Source of the DNA: an uncultured Pseudomonadota bacterium
Lineage (GTDB): Bacteria; Pseudomonadota; Gammaproteobacteria; Steroidobacterales; Steroidobacteraceae
Assembly (NCBI GenBank): GCA_946479515.1
Contig: CAMLGF010000008.1
Coordinates: forward strand, 1-64,000
Reading direction: 5' to 3'
DNA: 64,000 bases
Position 1 is the first letter of the stretch. Each line of letters begins with the position of its first letter. The position numbers were made by a program, and so were the translations under genes. Shown here piece after piece: positions 17,436-26,107 of this stretch. Under the pieces are notes generated by a model that was not told where the DNA came from, did no database searches, and saw nothing but the letters and a program-made list of their open reading frames with translations.

Positions 17436-18649
17436 TGCGCCCCGTTGACTGGCGATGGATGCATGGAGTTCACGGCATCCGGCGCGGGCGCCGCGGCCGG
17501 CATTGCTTCGGGCGCCGCCCCGGAGTCGACCGCCGCCTCGGCGGCGAGCGCCGCTTCGGCGCCGCCGGCCGTTGCCATGGCGGAATCCACGGGCGGCACG
17601 ACAGATGCGCCATCGGGCACCAGCACCACGTCCGGCGAGCTCATCGCGGCGGCGTCCGGCGCGTCGCTGGCCGGCGTGACGACATCGCTCTGCGGCGGGG
17701 GCGCCGCATCGGCCGGCGGCGGCGCGGGCCGGGCGCGCAGCGTTTCGAGCTCGGCATAGGCGGCGGTGAGATCGGTCTCGAGAGCTGCGATGCGGGCGCC
17801 GCGGTTCCACCACTGCCAGGACATGAAGGCGGCGCCGCCCAGCGCGATGACGGCCAGCATCCAGCCGGCGATCTTCGACCAGGAGCGCTCGACGATGATC
17901 GGCGGATTGTCCAGCTCCGGCGTACGCGGCGCCGGCAGCAGCGCCGCGAGATCGCCGTGCAGCCGTTCGGTGTGCGACGCGATGGCGCCGCCGAGGAAGC
18001 CGCGCAGGCTGGCCAGCTCCTTCTGCAGCGATGCATCCACCGCCGCGCGGATCTCCAGGGTCATCTTCGGCAGCAATTCCCTGAGCGCGTCCACGGCGTC
18101 CACGCCGGCGGCGCGCGCCGCCACCGGCGCCTCGCGAACCGGCGGCTCGCCGACGGGTCCGGTCGCGGCGTCGGGCGCAGGCTCCACGATGATGGCCGAC
18201 TCGTTCGCCGGCATGAGGTCCGGCGCATTCTGCAGCGCCGTGAAGGTAGTTTGGTCGCGCTCGAGACTGCGACGCTCGGACACCAGACGCAGCTGGAACA
18301 GCAGGCGCGTGACGTCGGACTGCTTGATCTGCTTGGGCAGCACGCCCTCGGCGCCCAGCGCGCGGGCCTGCCCCAGGTACAGGTCGCCTTCCTGCGAGGT
18401 GTACATGAGGATGGGAATGGATGACGTGCGCGGATTGTTCTTGATGGTCTGCACGGCCTGAAAGCCGTCCATGCCCGGCATGAGGTGATCCATGAAGATC
18501 ACGTCCGGGCGGTTGCGCGTGAGGTAATCGATGGCGGCCTCGGCGGATTCCGCGGCATCCACCGCGATTTCGTGACGCTCGAGGATGCGCGAGAGAAATG
18601 CGCGTGCCGATTTCGAATCGTCCACGACCAGGGCGCGCTTGGAAGACAT
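17432..18649 (-). CDS. Membrane-anchored response regulator (REC-TM-coiled coil)
   Basis: A 405-residue protein with unusual architecture. Residues 5-120 are a CheY-like receiver domain (DD at 10-11, phosphoacceptor D54 in FMDHLMPGMDG, Thr in MYTSQ, K106 in LPKQ). A ~130-residue linker with helices follows. One clear membrane segment occupies about 259-281 (IAGWMLAVIALGGAAFMSWQ). A short coiled coil (about 286-306) and a Pro/Ala/Val-rich tail to 405 complete it. The receiver must be cytoplasmic, so the tail would be periplasmic. ATG 18649 is preferred because GGGGAGAG lies just before it. There is no DNA-binding or enzymatic output domain. It is coupled to a YheT-like hydrolase by a 4-bp overlap. 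Confidence 0.85.
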   Translation of the reverse strand: MSSKRALVVDDSKSARAFLSRILERHEIAVDAAESAEAAIDYLTRNRPDVIFMDHLMPGMDGFQAVQTIKNNPRTSSIPILMYTSQEGDLYLGQARALGAEGVLPKQIKQSDVTRLLFQLRLVSERRSLERDQTTFTALQNAPDLMPANESAIIVEPAPDAATGPVGEPPVREAPVAARAAGVDAVDALRELLPKMTLEIRAAVDASLQKELASLRGFLGGAIASHTERLHGDLAALLPAPRTPELDNPPIIVERSWSKIAGWMLAVIALGGAAFMSWQWWNRGARIAALETDLTAAYAELETLRARPAPPPADAAPPPQSDVVTPASDAPDAAAMSSPDVVLVPDGASVVPPVDSAMATAGGAEAALAAEAAVDSGAAPEAMPAAAPAPDAVNSMHPSPVNGAQ

Positions 18650-18757
18650 CGACTCTCCCCTCATCTCTTGTTGGATTTATGGAAAGTGTAGCGTCAACCC
18701 ACCGCCGGTGGGCGCGTTCTTCCCATGCGACGACGAACTTTTTCTTCGGGAGGAAAC

Positions 18758-19393
18758 ATGAACGCCAGATTCCCCAGCTTGTTGGGCGCCGCCCTGACGG
18801 CATTGACCGCCACGATGCTGCTCGGTGCCGGCGTCGCCGCCGCGCGCGATGCGCAGCGCCCGCGCGGCGCGAATGGCCCGCGCGCGACGCAACCTCACAC
18901 TCGCGCCACCGAACGTCAGCGCACCGAAAGCGGGCGCACGCGGCAGGACACCTGGACCGGCCGCGAGGGACGCACAGCCACGCGCGACGCCGTGGTTACC
19001 AACGACCGCGAAACCGGCACGCGCACCCGCAACGTCGACTACACCGGGCCGAACGGCAACACCGCCGGCGTGGATTCCGTGCGCACCAGAACCGACGACG
19101 GCTTCACGCGCGCCACGACGGTGACCAACGCGCAGGGCGAGACGGCGACCCGCGATCTGACCGTGTCGCGCGACAAGGATGCGGGCACGGTGAGCCGCGA
19201 GGCGAACTACACGACGTTCGATGGGCGCACGGGCTCCCGGACGGACGAACTGCAACGCACGGATGATGGCTATGCGCGCGAGAGCACGCGCACCACGCCC
19301 GAGGGCGTGACGGCGACGCGCTCCGTGGACGTGTCCTGCGACAAGGAATCGAAAAGTTGCGTCAAGCAGGTGGAAGTATCCCGGGAGCCGTGA
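18758..19393 (+). CDS. Secreted protein built of 56-residue repeats
   Basis: A 211-residue exported protein (signal peptide about residues 1-29, ending GVAAA). ATG 18758 follows GGGAGGAAAC; an upstream ATG at 18725 is rejected. After an Arg/Thr-rich segment, the mature protein contains repeats of exactly 56 residues starting at TATR 73, 129 and 185; the third is truncated to 27 residues and carries the only two cysteines (SCDKESKSC). Each repeat has a Tyr-Thr centre and a TDDG turn, suggesting beta hairpins. Composition is Arg/Thr/Asp-rich. I do not recognise a family and infer an envelope or extracellular structural role. Confidence 0.75.
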   Translation: MNARFPSLLGAALTALTATMLLGAGVAAARDAQRPRGANGPRATQPHTRATERQRTESGRTRQDTWTGREGRTATRDAVVTNDRETGTRTRNVDYTGPNGNTAGVDSVRTRTDDGFTRATTVTNAQGETATRDLTVSRDKDAGTVSREANYTTFDGRTGSRTDELQRTDDGYARESTRTTPEGVTATRSVDVSCDKESKSCVKQVEVSREP

Positions 19394-19407
19394 AGCCGGA
19401 ACGCCTG

Positions 19408-19434
19408 GCGCCGCCCACGGGGGCGGCGCTATTT
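19408..19434. terminator. Hairpin between convergent genes
   Basis: Arms GCGCCGCCC (19408-19416) and GGGCGGCGC (19421-19429) form a perfect 9-bp stem with a 4-base loop, followed by TATTTC on the plus strand. It follows the repeat-protein gene by 14 bp and overlaps the stop codon of the convergent glycosyltransferase gene. Confidence 0.6.
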
Positions 19435-20622
19435 CGGCAGCGCCAGCCCGACCGCGGAAGGGACGCTCGCGAACTCCGCCCGGACGCGTTCATAGAACGA
19501 CAACAGCCGCTTCGCCATGGCGAGCGACGCCCAGGATTCGGCGTGCGCGCGAAGTTGCGCGCGGCGCGGCGAGTCCGCGGGCAGTTGCAGCGCCGCCAGC
19601 ACGCCGTCGGCGAACGCGTCTTCCTGCTCCGGCACCACGAAAGCACCGCAAGCCGGCGTGAGGATCGAGCGCGTGCCCAGCTCTGCGGTGGAGACCACGG
19701 GCGTGCCCTGGGCCATGGCCTCCAGCAGCACCAGCCCCTGGGTCTCGGTGCGCGAGGCGAACACGAAGGCATCGCCGGCTGCATAGCAATTGGGTAGATC
19801 GGTGCGGCGGTCCAGATAACCGATGAACCGCACCGATTCGGCGAGCCCGAGCTCGCGCGACCGGCGAGTGAGGCTTTCGCGGGCCGGGCCTTCGCCGGCG
19901 ATCACGAGCAACGCATCCGGCCGGCGCGCGCGCACCCTGGCGAACGTGCGCAGCAGGAACTCGATGTTCTTCTCGAAGGCGACGCGCCCCACGTACAGGA
20001 GCAGCGGCGCACCTGGGGGCAGGTTGAACTGCCGGCGGAAGCTCGCGCCGTCGCCGCGCACGAAACTTTCCACGGACAGGCCCGTGGGCAGCACTTCGAT
20101 GGGCGTGGTCACGCCGTAGTCGAGCAACGCATCGCGCATGGGCGCGCTCGGTGAGATCAGCTCGGCCACGTCACGGCACTGCGACAGAGTGAAGCGGCGG
20201 GCGAGCGCGCGGCCAATGGCCCGCGGCAGGATGGGCACGTAGTGATGCAGGTAGTCTTCGAAGAACGTGTGATAGGTCGCGACCACCGGCAATCCGTGCT
20301 CGCGCGCGAAACGCACGCCGGCGTAGTGCGCGATGAACGGGGTGTGGATGTGTACCAGGTCGACGCGCGCGGCGAGCCCGGGACCGAGCGCGGCGCGCAG
20401 CGGGCCTCGCTTGAAGCGCCGATCCTCGGGATCCATGGGCACGCCCCCCGACGGCACGCGGATGATCGACGGATCGGCATCCTCCGGCGCACCGGGATAG
20501 GCCGGTGCGACCAGCGTGGTCTCGACACCGAGCTGCGCGAGATCGCCGCGGAACGTGCGGATCGAGGTGGAGACGCCGTTGACGCGGGGGAAGTAGACGT
20601 CGGAGACGAACAGTACCCGCAT
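19429..20622 (-). CDS. GT4-family glycosyltransferase
   Basis: A 397-residue GT-B fold glycosyltransferase close to the MgtA/PimB-like alpha-mannosyl/glucosyl-transferases. The N-terminus MRVLFVSDVYFPRVNGVSTS and HIHTPFIAHYAG are typical of lipid-acceptor GT4 enzymes. The C-terminal domain has LLYVGRVAFEKNIEFLL and the nucleotide-sugar signature with the EX7E pattern in ASRTETQGLVLLEAMAQG. It is likely a membrane-associated enzyme adding a hexose to a glycolipid. The start ATG 20622 overlaps the PAP2 stop by one base (TGATG), so the two are translationally coupled and may act in one lipid or polyprenyl-phosphate pathway. Confidence 0.9.
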   Translation of the reverse strand: MRVLFVSDVYFPRVNGVSTSIRTFRGDLAQLGVETTLVAPAYPGAPEDADPSIIRVPSGGVPMDPEDRRFKRGPLRAALGPGLAARVDLVHIHTPFIAHYAGVRFAREHGLPVVATYHTFFEDYLHHYVPILPRAIGRALARRFTLSQCRDVAELISPSAPMRDALLDYGVTTPIEVLPTGLSVESFVRGDGASFRRQFNLPPGAPLLLYVGRVAFEKNIEFLLRTFARVRARRPDALLVIAGEGPARESLTRRSRELGLAESVRFIGYLDRRTDLPNCYAAGDAFVFASRTETQGLVLLEAMAQGTPVVSTAELGTRSILTPACGAFVVPEQEDAFADGVLAALQLPADSPRRAQLRAHAESWASLAMAKRLLSFYERVRAEFASVPSAVGLALPK

Positions 20623-21158
20623 CAGCCGAACGCGGCGTCGATCGAGCTGCCCGCGAACCCGAAGGCCGCGCCCAGCAGGGCGCCCACCAGCACGTCCGTG
20701 GGGTAGTGCAGCCCCAGGACCACGCGCGAGGCGGCGATCGACAGCGCCAGCGGCACGAGCACGAAGCCAAGCTCGGGGAAGGCGGCGCAGGCCTGCCAGG
20801 TGAAGGCCACCGCGTGCAGAGTGTGCCCCGACGGAAAGCTGTAACGATCGAGCGGCGCGCCGGCGAGTGAAATTCCCGCATGCCGGATGAAGGGTCGCTC
20901 GCGCACGAAGGTGCGCTTCAGTAGCTTGTACACCGCGAGGCCCGCGGCGCCGCTGGCCAGCATGACGGCCGCGACCCGCAGCCCCTGCGCGCCGTACAGG
21001 AGCGGCAGCGCGAACATGAGGCAGTACCAGAGCACGCCATCGCCCAGACGGCTCGCGGCCTTGAAGAACACGCGGATCGCCGCGTGCTCGACGCCGCGAT
21101 TCAGGCGCCGGCACAGCCGGTACTCGGCATGATCGAACCGCGCCAGCATCGAACCCAT
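20622..21158 (-). CDS. PAP2-family phosphatase
   Basis: An integral membrane phosphatase of the PAP2/lipid phosphatase superfamily, about 178 residues. All three signature motifs are visible: KRTFVRERP, PSGHT and SRVVLGLHYPTD. Four to five hydrophobic segments surround them. Substrates in the family are phosphatidic acid, undecaprenyl diphosphate or lipid-A phosphates. The start is uncertain: ATG 21158 (chosen) or ATG 21149; neither has a strong ribosome site, and the frame extends upstream without coding character. It is coupled to the GT4 gene and divergent from the YdbH-like gene. Confidence 0.85.
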   Translation of the reverse strand: MGSMLARFDHAEYRLCRRLNRGVEHAAIRVFFKAASRLGDGVLWYCLMFALPLLYGAQGLRVAAVMLASGAAGLAVYKLLKRTFVRERPFIRHAGISLAGAPLDRYSFPSGHTLHAVAFTWQACAAFPELGFVLVPLALSIAASRVVLGLHYPTDVLVGALLGAAFGFAGSSIDAAFG

Positions 21159-21294
21159 GGATGAGCTATGGATTGCCACGCAGCGAGTCTCGACACCGCG
21201 CAAGGCAGCACGGTGACGCCCGCATGAAGGTTTTGTTGCGAACCGCCCGGCCACCGGATTCGGGCAGCTGAATGAACGGTTACACTGCCGCGTC

Positions 21295-23361
21295 ATGAGC
21301 TTTTTGCGCCGCAGCGGCCTGGTTTTCGCGATCTGCGCCGGTCTCTGGTCGGCGTCCGCGCGGGCCGTCGACGCGTTCGTGCTGGAAGTGCACGAGCTCA
21401 GCGTTGGCGGCGTTTCGGTCGAGTCGGCGAGCGCACGGCTGGACATCCTCGACGAAACACGGACGCGGCTCACCCTGGGCGCACGCGCCGCGACCCTGCC
21501 TGACCCGGTCGGCAGGCTGAGCGCGCTGTCTCTGGTGTGCGAGTCACCGGTGATCGCGGAGCCTCGCTACGCCTGTGACCACGGCAGCTTCGTGGCGCGC
21601 GGTGGCCCGACCGGCGCGGTACGCATGGTGGTCGCCGCGAGCTACGACACCGCGAAGAGCCTGGCGAAGTTTTCCGGTCGGGGCTTGAAAGTGGCGGGCG
21701 CCACGGCCGCCTTCGATGGCTGGTCGAACGATGCCGGCTGGCGGGTGAAGTTCGACACCGACACGACCAGGGTGGCGGCGCTGCGCGAGTTCGCCAAGCC
21801 GTGGTTGCAGCTTCCCGCGGACATCACCGGCGACGGCAAGGCGGACTTGCACGGTACGGCCGCCAGTGCCGGCAAGGGCATGCGGCTCTCCGGCCGCGTG
21901 AATCTCGCCGAGCTCGACCTCACCAACGACGCCAGCACGATCGTCACCGACAAGCTGGCGGCATCCATGGACGTCGACGTGAACATCGGCGGCAAGGACA
22001 CCACCTTGCAGGCGCAGGTGCAGGGCCGCAAGGGCCAGATGCTCGTGGGCCCCGTGCTGCTCGACTTCGCCCGCAATCCACTCGACCTGAAGGCCCAGGC
22101 CGCGCTGCGAGGCGACGTGCTCACGGTGCAGTCGTTGTCCCTGCAGCAGAAGGACCTGCTCGATCTGGCCGGCTCGGCCAGTGTGAATCTCGCCGGCGAC
22201 CTGCCCCGGGTGGATGCAGACCTGCGCATCGCCAGGCTGGAATTCCCGGCGGCGTATTCCAGCTACCTGCAGATAACCCTGGCGTCCACGCTGCTCGGCG
22301 ACGCGGACACGGCGGGATGGCTGCAGGGCGAGGTCGCCGTGCGCGACAACGCGCCCACGTCGCTGCACCTGGTGCCACGGTCGCTGGTATTCCACGACCG
22401 CAAGGACCGGCTGTTCCTCGCGAAGATCGATGGCGAGGTCTACTGGACGCCGGCTGGCGTCGAGGCACCCTACTCGCGGCTCTCCTGGGCGGAAGGCGGC
22501 GCGTTCGGCTTGAGCGGCGGCGCGGCCAGCATCGAGTTCGTCGCGCGCGGCGCCAACTTCGCGCTCATGAAGCCCACCAAACTACCCATCCTGGACGGAG
22601 CCCTGGCCATCGACACGCTGGCCATGGGCAACCTGGGCGCCAGCAACATGGAAGTGACCTTCGAGGGCGAGGTCGAACCGATCAGCATGCCGCGGCTCGC
22701 CACCGTGTTCGGCTGGCCGGCGTTCCAGGGAACACTCGCGGCACACATTCCCGCGGTCAAGCTCAAGGACAACGTGCTTTCCATCCAGGGCAACGTCGAG
22801 TCGCAGGTGTTCGGCGGCCGCGTGGTCGGCAGCAACATCCGCCTGCAGGATCCCCTGGGAAATTTTCCGCAGTTCTTCGCCGACGTGCGCGCCCGCGATC
22901 TCGATCTTGGCCTGGTGACGCAGACCTTCGAGGTGGGCAGCATCACCGGCAGGCTCGAGGCCGACGTGCTCAATCTCGAGTTGTTCGGCTGGTCGCCGGT
23001 GTCGTTCGATGCGCGCCTCGCGACTCCCAAGGGCGACAAATCGCGGCACCGCATCAGCGCCAAGGCGGTGACCAGTCTCTCCAACGTCGGCGGTGGCGGC
23101 GGCGGCGTGGTGCAGGCGTTGCAGTCGGGCCTGCTGCGCTTCTTCGATGAATACAGCTACGACAAGCTTGGCATCACCTGCAAGCTGCGCAACGACATCT
23201 GCGAGATGTCCGGCGTGGAGCCGGCCGGCATAGGCTATTACATCGTCAAGGGCGCCGGCCTGCCGCGCATCGACATCGTGGGTAATGCCGGGCGCGTGCG
23301 CTGGAGCCAGCTGGTGTCATCGATCGCCACCACGAATTTCGGCGGTGCCTCCGCGCAGTAA
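21295..23361 (+). CDS. YdbH-like AsmA-superfamily envelope protein
   Basis: A 688-residue exported protein (signal peptide about 1-24, ending ASARA) made almost wholly of beta-rich repeats. I assign it to the YdbH/AsmA-like group (dicarboxylate-transport/YdbH domain), which in E. coli bridges inner and outer membranes and moves phospholipids together with TamB and YhdP. Support: overall composition, the conserved C-terminal pattern YDKLGITCKLRNDICEMSG followed by YYIVKGAGLPRIDIVG, and the next gene encoding a YdbL (DUF1318) protein. It is shorter than E. coli YdbH (~880). A Gly stretch (GGGGGG) lies near residue 600. The family call is by recall, not by search. Confidence 0.75.
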   Translation: MSFLRRSGLVFAICAGLWSASARAVDAFVLEVHELSVGGVSVESASARLDILDETRTRLTLGARAATLPDPVGRLSALSLVCESPVIAEPRYACDHGSFVARGGPTGAVRMVVAASYDTAKSLAKFSGRGLKVAGATAAFDGWSNDAGWRVKFDTDTTRVAALREFAKPWLQLPADITGDGKADLHGTAASAGKGMRLSGRVNLAELDLTNDASTIVTDKLAASMDVDVNIGGKDTTLQAQVQGRKGQMLVGPVLLDFARNPLDLKAQAALRGDVLTVQSLSLQQKDLLDLAGSASVNLAGDLPRVDADLRIARLEFPAAYSSYLQITLASTLLGDADTAGWLQGEVAVRDNAPTSLHLVPRSLVFHDRKDRLFLAKIDGEVYWTPAGVEAPYSRLSWAEGGAFGLSGGAASIEFVARGANFALMKPTKLPILDGALAIDTLAMGNLGASNMEVTFEGEVEPISMPRLATVFGWPAFQGTLAAHIPAVKLKDNVLSIQGNVESQVFGGRVVGSNIRLQDPLGNFPQFFADVRARDLDLGLVTQTFEVGSITGRLEADVLNLELFGWSPVSFDARLATPKGDKSRHRISAKAVTSLSNVGGGGGGVVQALQSGLLRFFDEYSYDKLGITCKLRNDICEMSGVEPAGIGYYIVKGAGLPRIDIVGNAGRVRWSQLVSSIATTNFGGASAQ

Positions 23362-23503
23362 GAAATGGACCGGATGGACGAGCGCGGTTTTCGGGCCAAT
23401 AATCGCGCGCACATTTGACGTATGGCGTGTTCAGGGCGCATTCATCGACGTCGCCCGATCATGGCATCGTCCGGGCCGCGAGCTTGGAACAAAGGAGTTT
23501 TGA

Positions 23504-24121
23504 ATGCGACGCGTATTGCCGCTGAAGATTGCACTGGTGAGCCTGCTGATCGCCGCGTGCGTCACGATCAACGTCTACTTCCCGGCCGCCGCCGCCGATC
23601 AGGCCGCGGACCAGGTGATCAACAAGATCACCAGCGGCGCGGGCGCGACCACGCCGCCGCAGTCTTATCGGGTACCCCCGCGCGAGGAGGAAGCGCCCAG
23701 CTTCATGCTGGTCGCCGTCAGCGGCGCGTTGAACGCGCTGGTCCCTGCCGCGCATGCCCAGGGTGCCGATGCGCTCAACGTGAGCTCACCGGCCATCCAG
23801 CGCATCACCTCGTCCATGGCCGCGCGCTTCGGCGAGCTGCAGAAGTTCTTCGCGAGCGGCGCCATCGGCCTCACCAAGGACGGCAACATCGACGTGCGTG
23901 ACCTGAATGCCGTTGCCCTGCCCGACCGCGCCACCGTCAAGCGCCTGGTGTCCGAGGACAACGCGGACCGCGCCCAGTTGTATGCGGAGATCGCCAAGGC
24001 CAACAAGCACCCGGAATGGGAAGCCGACATCCGCAAGAGCTTCGCGCGCCGCTGGGTCGAGACCGGCGCCAAGCCCGGCTGGTACTACCAGGGCGACGAC
24101 GGCGCCTGGAAGCAGAAGTAA
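23504..24121 (+). CDS. YdbL-like DUF1318 lipoprotein with YnbE-like N-terminus
   Basis: A 205-residue lipoprotein. The signal peptide ends Ile-Ala-Ala-Cys19, and the mature protein begins CVTINVYFPAAAADQAAD, a short beta strand reminiscent of the E. coli lipoprotein YnbE (TINMNVKI). After a linker of about 60 residues comes the YdbL/DUF1318 domain (IQRITSSMAARFGELQKFF to GWYYQGDDGAWKQ). In E. coli ydbH-ynbE-ydbL form an operon in which YdbL modulates the YdbH-YnbE bridge. No separate ynbE is present between the genes, so this may be a natural YnbE-YdbL fusion (inference). A terminator follows at 24155. Confidence 0.82.
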   Translation: MRRVLPLKIALVSLLIAACVTINVYFPAAAADQAADQVINKITSGAGATTPPQSYRVPPREEEAPSFMLVAVSGALNALVPAAHAQGADALNVSSPAIQRITSSMAARFGELQKFFASGAIGLTKDGNIDVRDLNAVALPDRATVKRLVSEDNADRAQLYAEIAKANKHPEWEADIRKSFARRWVETGAKPGWYYQGDDGAWKQK

Positions 24122-24154
24122 TCAGTCCGCTGGCTCTCAGCGGCCGAAGGGAAT

Positions 24155-24194
24155 CGGGGCCCGTTCCAGAGTCTGGATCGGGCCCCGTCGTTTT
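24155..24194 (+). terminator. Intrinsic terminator after the ydbL-like gene
   Basis: Arms CGGGGCCCG (24155-24163) and CGGGCCCCG (24179-24187) are perfectly complementary, and the loop itself can form TCCAGA/TCTGGA. TCGTTTT follows. It separates the ydbH-ydbL unit from the hydrolase gene. Confidence 0.85.
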
Positions 24195-24209
24195 CCGCGT
24201 TTGAATCGC

Positions 24210-25034
24210 GTGCGCAAATTCTTGTTTGTGGCGGCATTCGCTGCCGCGTTTCTCCTGGTGGCCGCCGCGCTCGTGCTCAAGGCGCAGTCGCTGCTGGCCT
24301 TCCCCTACATCCCACCGGGCGCGCAGAAGCCCGGAGCGCTCGAGCTGGCGAATGGGGAGTCCGTCTGGCTGGAGGTCGACGGTAAACGGGTCGAAGCCTG
24401 GTTTCTTCCTGCCCATCGACCTGGCCCCGCGCCCCTCGTCATCAACACTCATGGCAACGGCGAACTCATCGACCAATGGGCCGAACGAGTAACGCCTTTG
24501 CGAGACGCAGGCGTCGGCGTACTGCTGGTCGAGTACCCTGGTTATGGCAGGTCCGAAGGCAAGCCCTCCGAGAAGAGCATCACGGGCACGATGCTGGCCG
24601 CCTACGACTGGGCGGTGAGGAATCCACGGATCGACGCGCGCCGCATCGTCGTGCACGGGCGCTCGATGGGTGGCGGCGCTGCCGGCCAGCTTGCAAGCCG
24701 ACGACCGCTGGCCGCGGTGGTACTCGAATCCACTTTCACCAGTCTCGCCGCGATGGTGCGAGCGCATGGTGTACCCGATTTCCTGGTGGCCAATCGCTTC
24801 GATACCCTGGAGGCTCTGGCGGCCTATCGCGGACCTCTCTTGATCCTGCATGGCGCGCGCGATCTGGCGATTCCGGTATCCCACGCGCGCGCCCTGGCCA
24901 GGGCCTTTCCGCAGGCCCGGCTGCTGATCGAGAATTGCGGCCACAACGACTGTCCACCGCAATGGGAGCTGTTACTCGGTTTCCTGGCGGAAAACGGCGT
25001 ATTTAGCGGAGCAGCAACGGGAGATTCGCCATGA
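24210..25034 (+). CDS. Membrane-anchored alpha/beta hydrolase
   Basis: A protein of about 274 residues with an N-terminal membrane anchor (FLFVAAFAAAFLLVAAALVL) and a serine-hydrolase domain facing the periplasm. Motifs: oxyanion region NTHGNGELIDQW, EYPGYGRSEG, nucleophile GRSMGGGAAG, acid in HGARDLAIP and histidine in NCGHND. It resembles the BEM46/ABHD13-like or FrsA-like group; the substrate is unknown. The start is GTG 24210 (alternative TTG 24201); no clear ribosome site is visible and the frame reads back into the ydbL gene. Its last four bases overlap the next start (ATGA). Confidence 0.85.
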   Translation: MRKFLFVAAFAAAFLLVAAALVLKAQSLLAFPYIPPGAQKPGALELANGESVWLEVDGKRVEAWFLPAHRPGPAPLVINTHGNGELIDQWAERVTPLRDAGVGVLLVEYPGYGRSEGKPSEKSITGTMLAAYDWAVRNPRIDARRIVVHGRSMGGGAAGQLASRRPLAAVVLESTFTSLAAMVRAHGVPDFLVANRFDTLEALAAYRGPLLILHGARDLAIPVSHARALARAFPQARLLIENCGHNDCPPQWELLLGFLAENGVFSGAATGDSP

Positions 25035-25252
25035 AGAACCGCATTCTCATCGCTTCCTGCGCCGCAACGGCCCTGCTGCTCGTGGGTTGCGGCGTCGCCG
25101 AAACGGCCGGCGTGGCCGCCGCCGAAGCCGAGCTCGCCGCCGAGCAGGCCAAGGAAGGCGAGAAGATGAAGCAGAAAGTTCAGGATGACATCGCCGCCGC
25201 GCAACAGGCGGCCGCAGATGCACGCCAGGCCGCGGAGAGCGCCGCGGAGTGA
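25031..25252 (+). CDS. Small Ala-rich lipoprotein
   Basis: A 73-residue lipoprotein. The signal peptide MKNRILIASCAATALLLVGC has lipobox Leu-Val-Gly-Cys. The mature 54 residues are an uninterrupted Ala/Glu/Lys/Gln-rich amphipathic helix, reminiscent of Lpp-type coiled coils but without the C-terminal Arg/Lys used for peptidoglycan linkage (it ends AAESAAE). It starts within the hydrolase stop codon (ATGA overlap, ribosome site GGGAG), so the two are coupled. Function unknown. Confidence 0.8.
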   Translation: MKNRILIASCAATALLLVGCGVAETAGVAAAEAELAAEQAKEGEKMKQKVQDDIAAAQQAAADARQAAESAAE

Positions 25253-25294
25253 GTGCAATCGGGCCGGAGCTCGTCGCGAGCTCTGGCCACTGCG

Positions 25295-26107
25295 TTAGTC
25301 GCGCATGCCCGTGCCGCGGCTCATGAAGAACAGCGCCACACCGAACAGCACGACAGCGGACAGCGACATGATGGTGAAGGCCACGCCGATGTGCACGTCG
25401 CTCACCCCGAGGAAGCCATAGCGGAAGGCGTTCACCATGTGCAGGATGGGGTTGGCGAACGAGAGATGTCGCGCCCATTCCGGCAGCAGCGAGATGGAAT
25501 AGAACACGCCGCCGAAATACGTGAGCGGGGTGAGCACGAAGGTGGGTATCCAGTTCACCTGGTCGAAGTTCTTGGCAAACTGCGCGTTGATGAAGCCGCC
25601 CAGCGAGAACACCACCGATGTGAGCGCCACGGCGCCCAGGATCACCAGCACGTGGTGCACCGGCAGATGGGTGAAGATCAGCGAGACCACGGTCACCGCC
25701 GACCCGACCAGCAGCCCGCGCACCAGGCCGCCGCCGACGTAACCCAGCACGATGATCCAGTTGGGCAGCGGCGCGACCAGCAGCTCCTCGACGTGCTTGC
25801 CGAACTTCGCGCCGAAGAACGATGACACCACGTTGCCGTAGGAATTGGTGATCACGGCCATCATGATGAGGCCCGGGGCGATGTACTGCATGTACGGCAC
25901 GCCATCCATCAAGCCCACGCGCGAGCCGATCAAACTACCGAAGATGACGAAGTACAGCGCCGAGGTGACCGCCGAGGGCACGATGGTCTGGGCCCAGATG
26001 CGGATGATGCGCCCGTACTCGCGGATGATGATGGTCTTGAACCCGACCCAGCGCGCGGTGCCCAGCGCCTTCGGGGAATCCGCCGCTGGCGTGCCTGCCT
26101 CGCTCAT
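25295..26107 (-). CDS. ABC-2 type transporter permease (YadH-like)
   Basis: A 270-residue permease with six membrane segments of the ABC-2/YadH family, paired with the ATPase at 26104-27066 by a 4-bp ATGA overlap. The YadH-like block GVPYMQYIAPGLIMMAVITN and the C-terminal FRYGFLGVSDVHIGVA, just before the last segment, identify the group. The related exporters move drugs, polysaccharide or glycolipid; here the substrate is not known. The last gene of the two-gene unit ends 42 bp from the convergent lipoprotein gene. Confidence 0.93.
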   Translation of the reverse strand: MSEAGTPAADSPKALGTARWVGFKTIIIREYGRIIRIWAQTIVPSAVTSALYFVIFGSLIGSRVGLMDGVPYMQYIAPGLIMMAVITNSYGNVVSSFFGAKFGKHVEELLVAPLPNWIIVLGYVGGGLVRGLLVGSAVTVVSLIFTHLPVHHVLVILGAVALTSVVFSLGGFINAQFAKNFDQVNWIPTFVLTPLTYFGGVFYSISLLPEWARHLSFANPILHMVNAFRYGFLGVSDVHIGVAFTIMSLSAVVLFGVALFFMSRGTGMRD

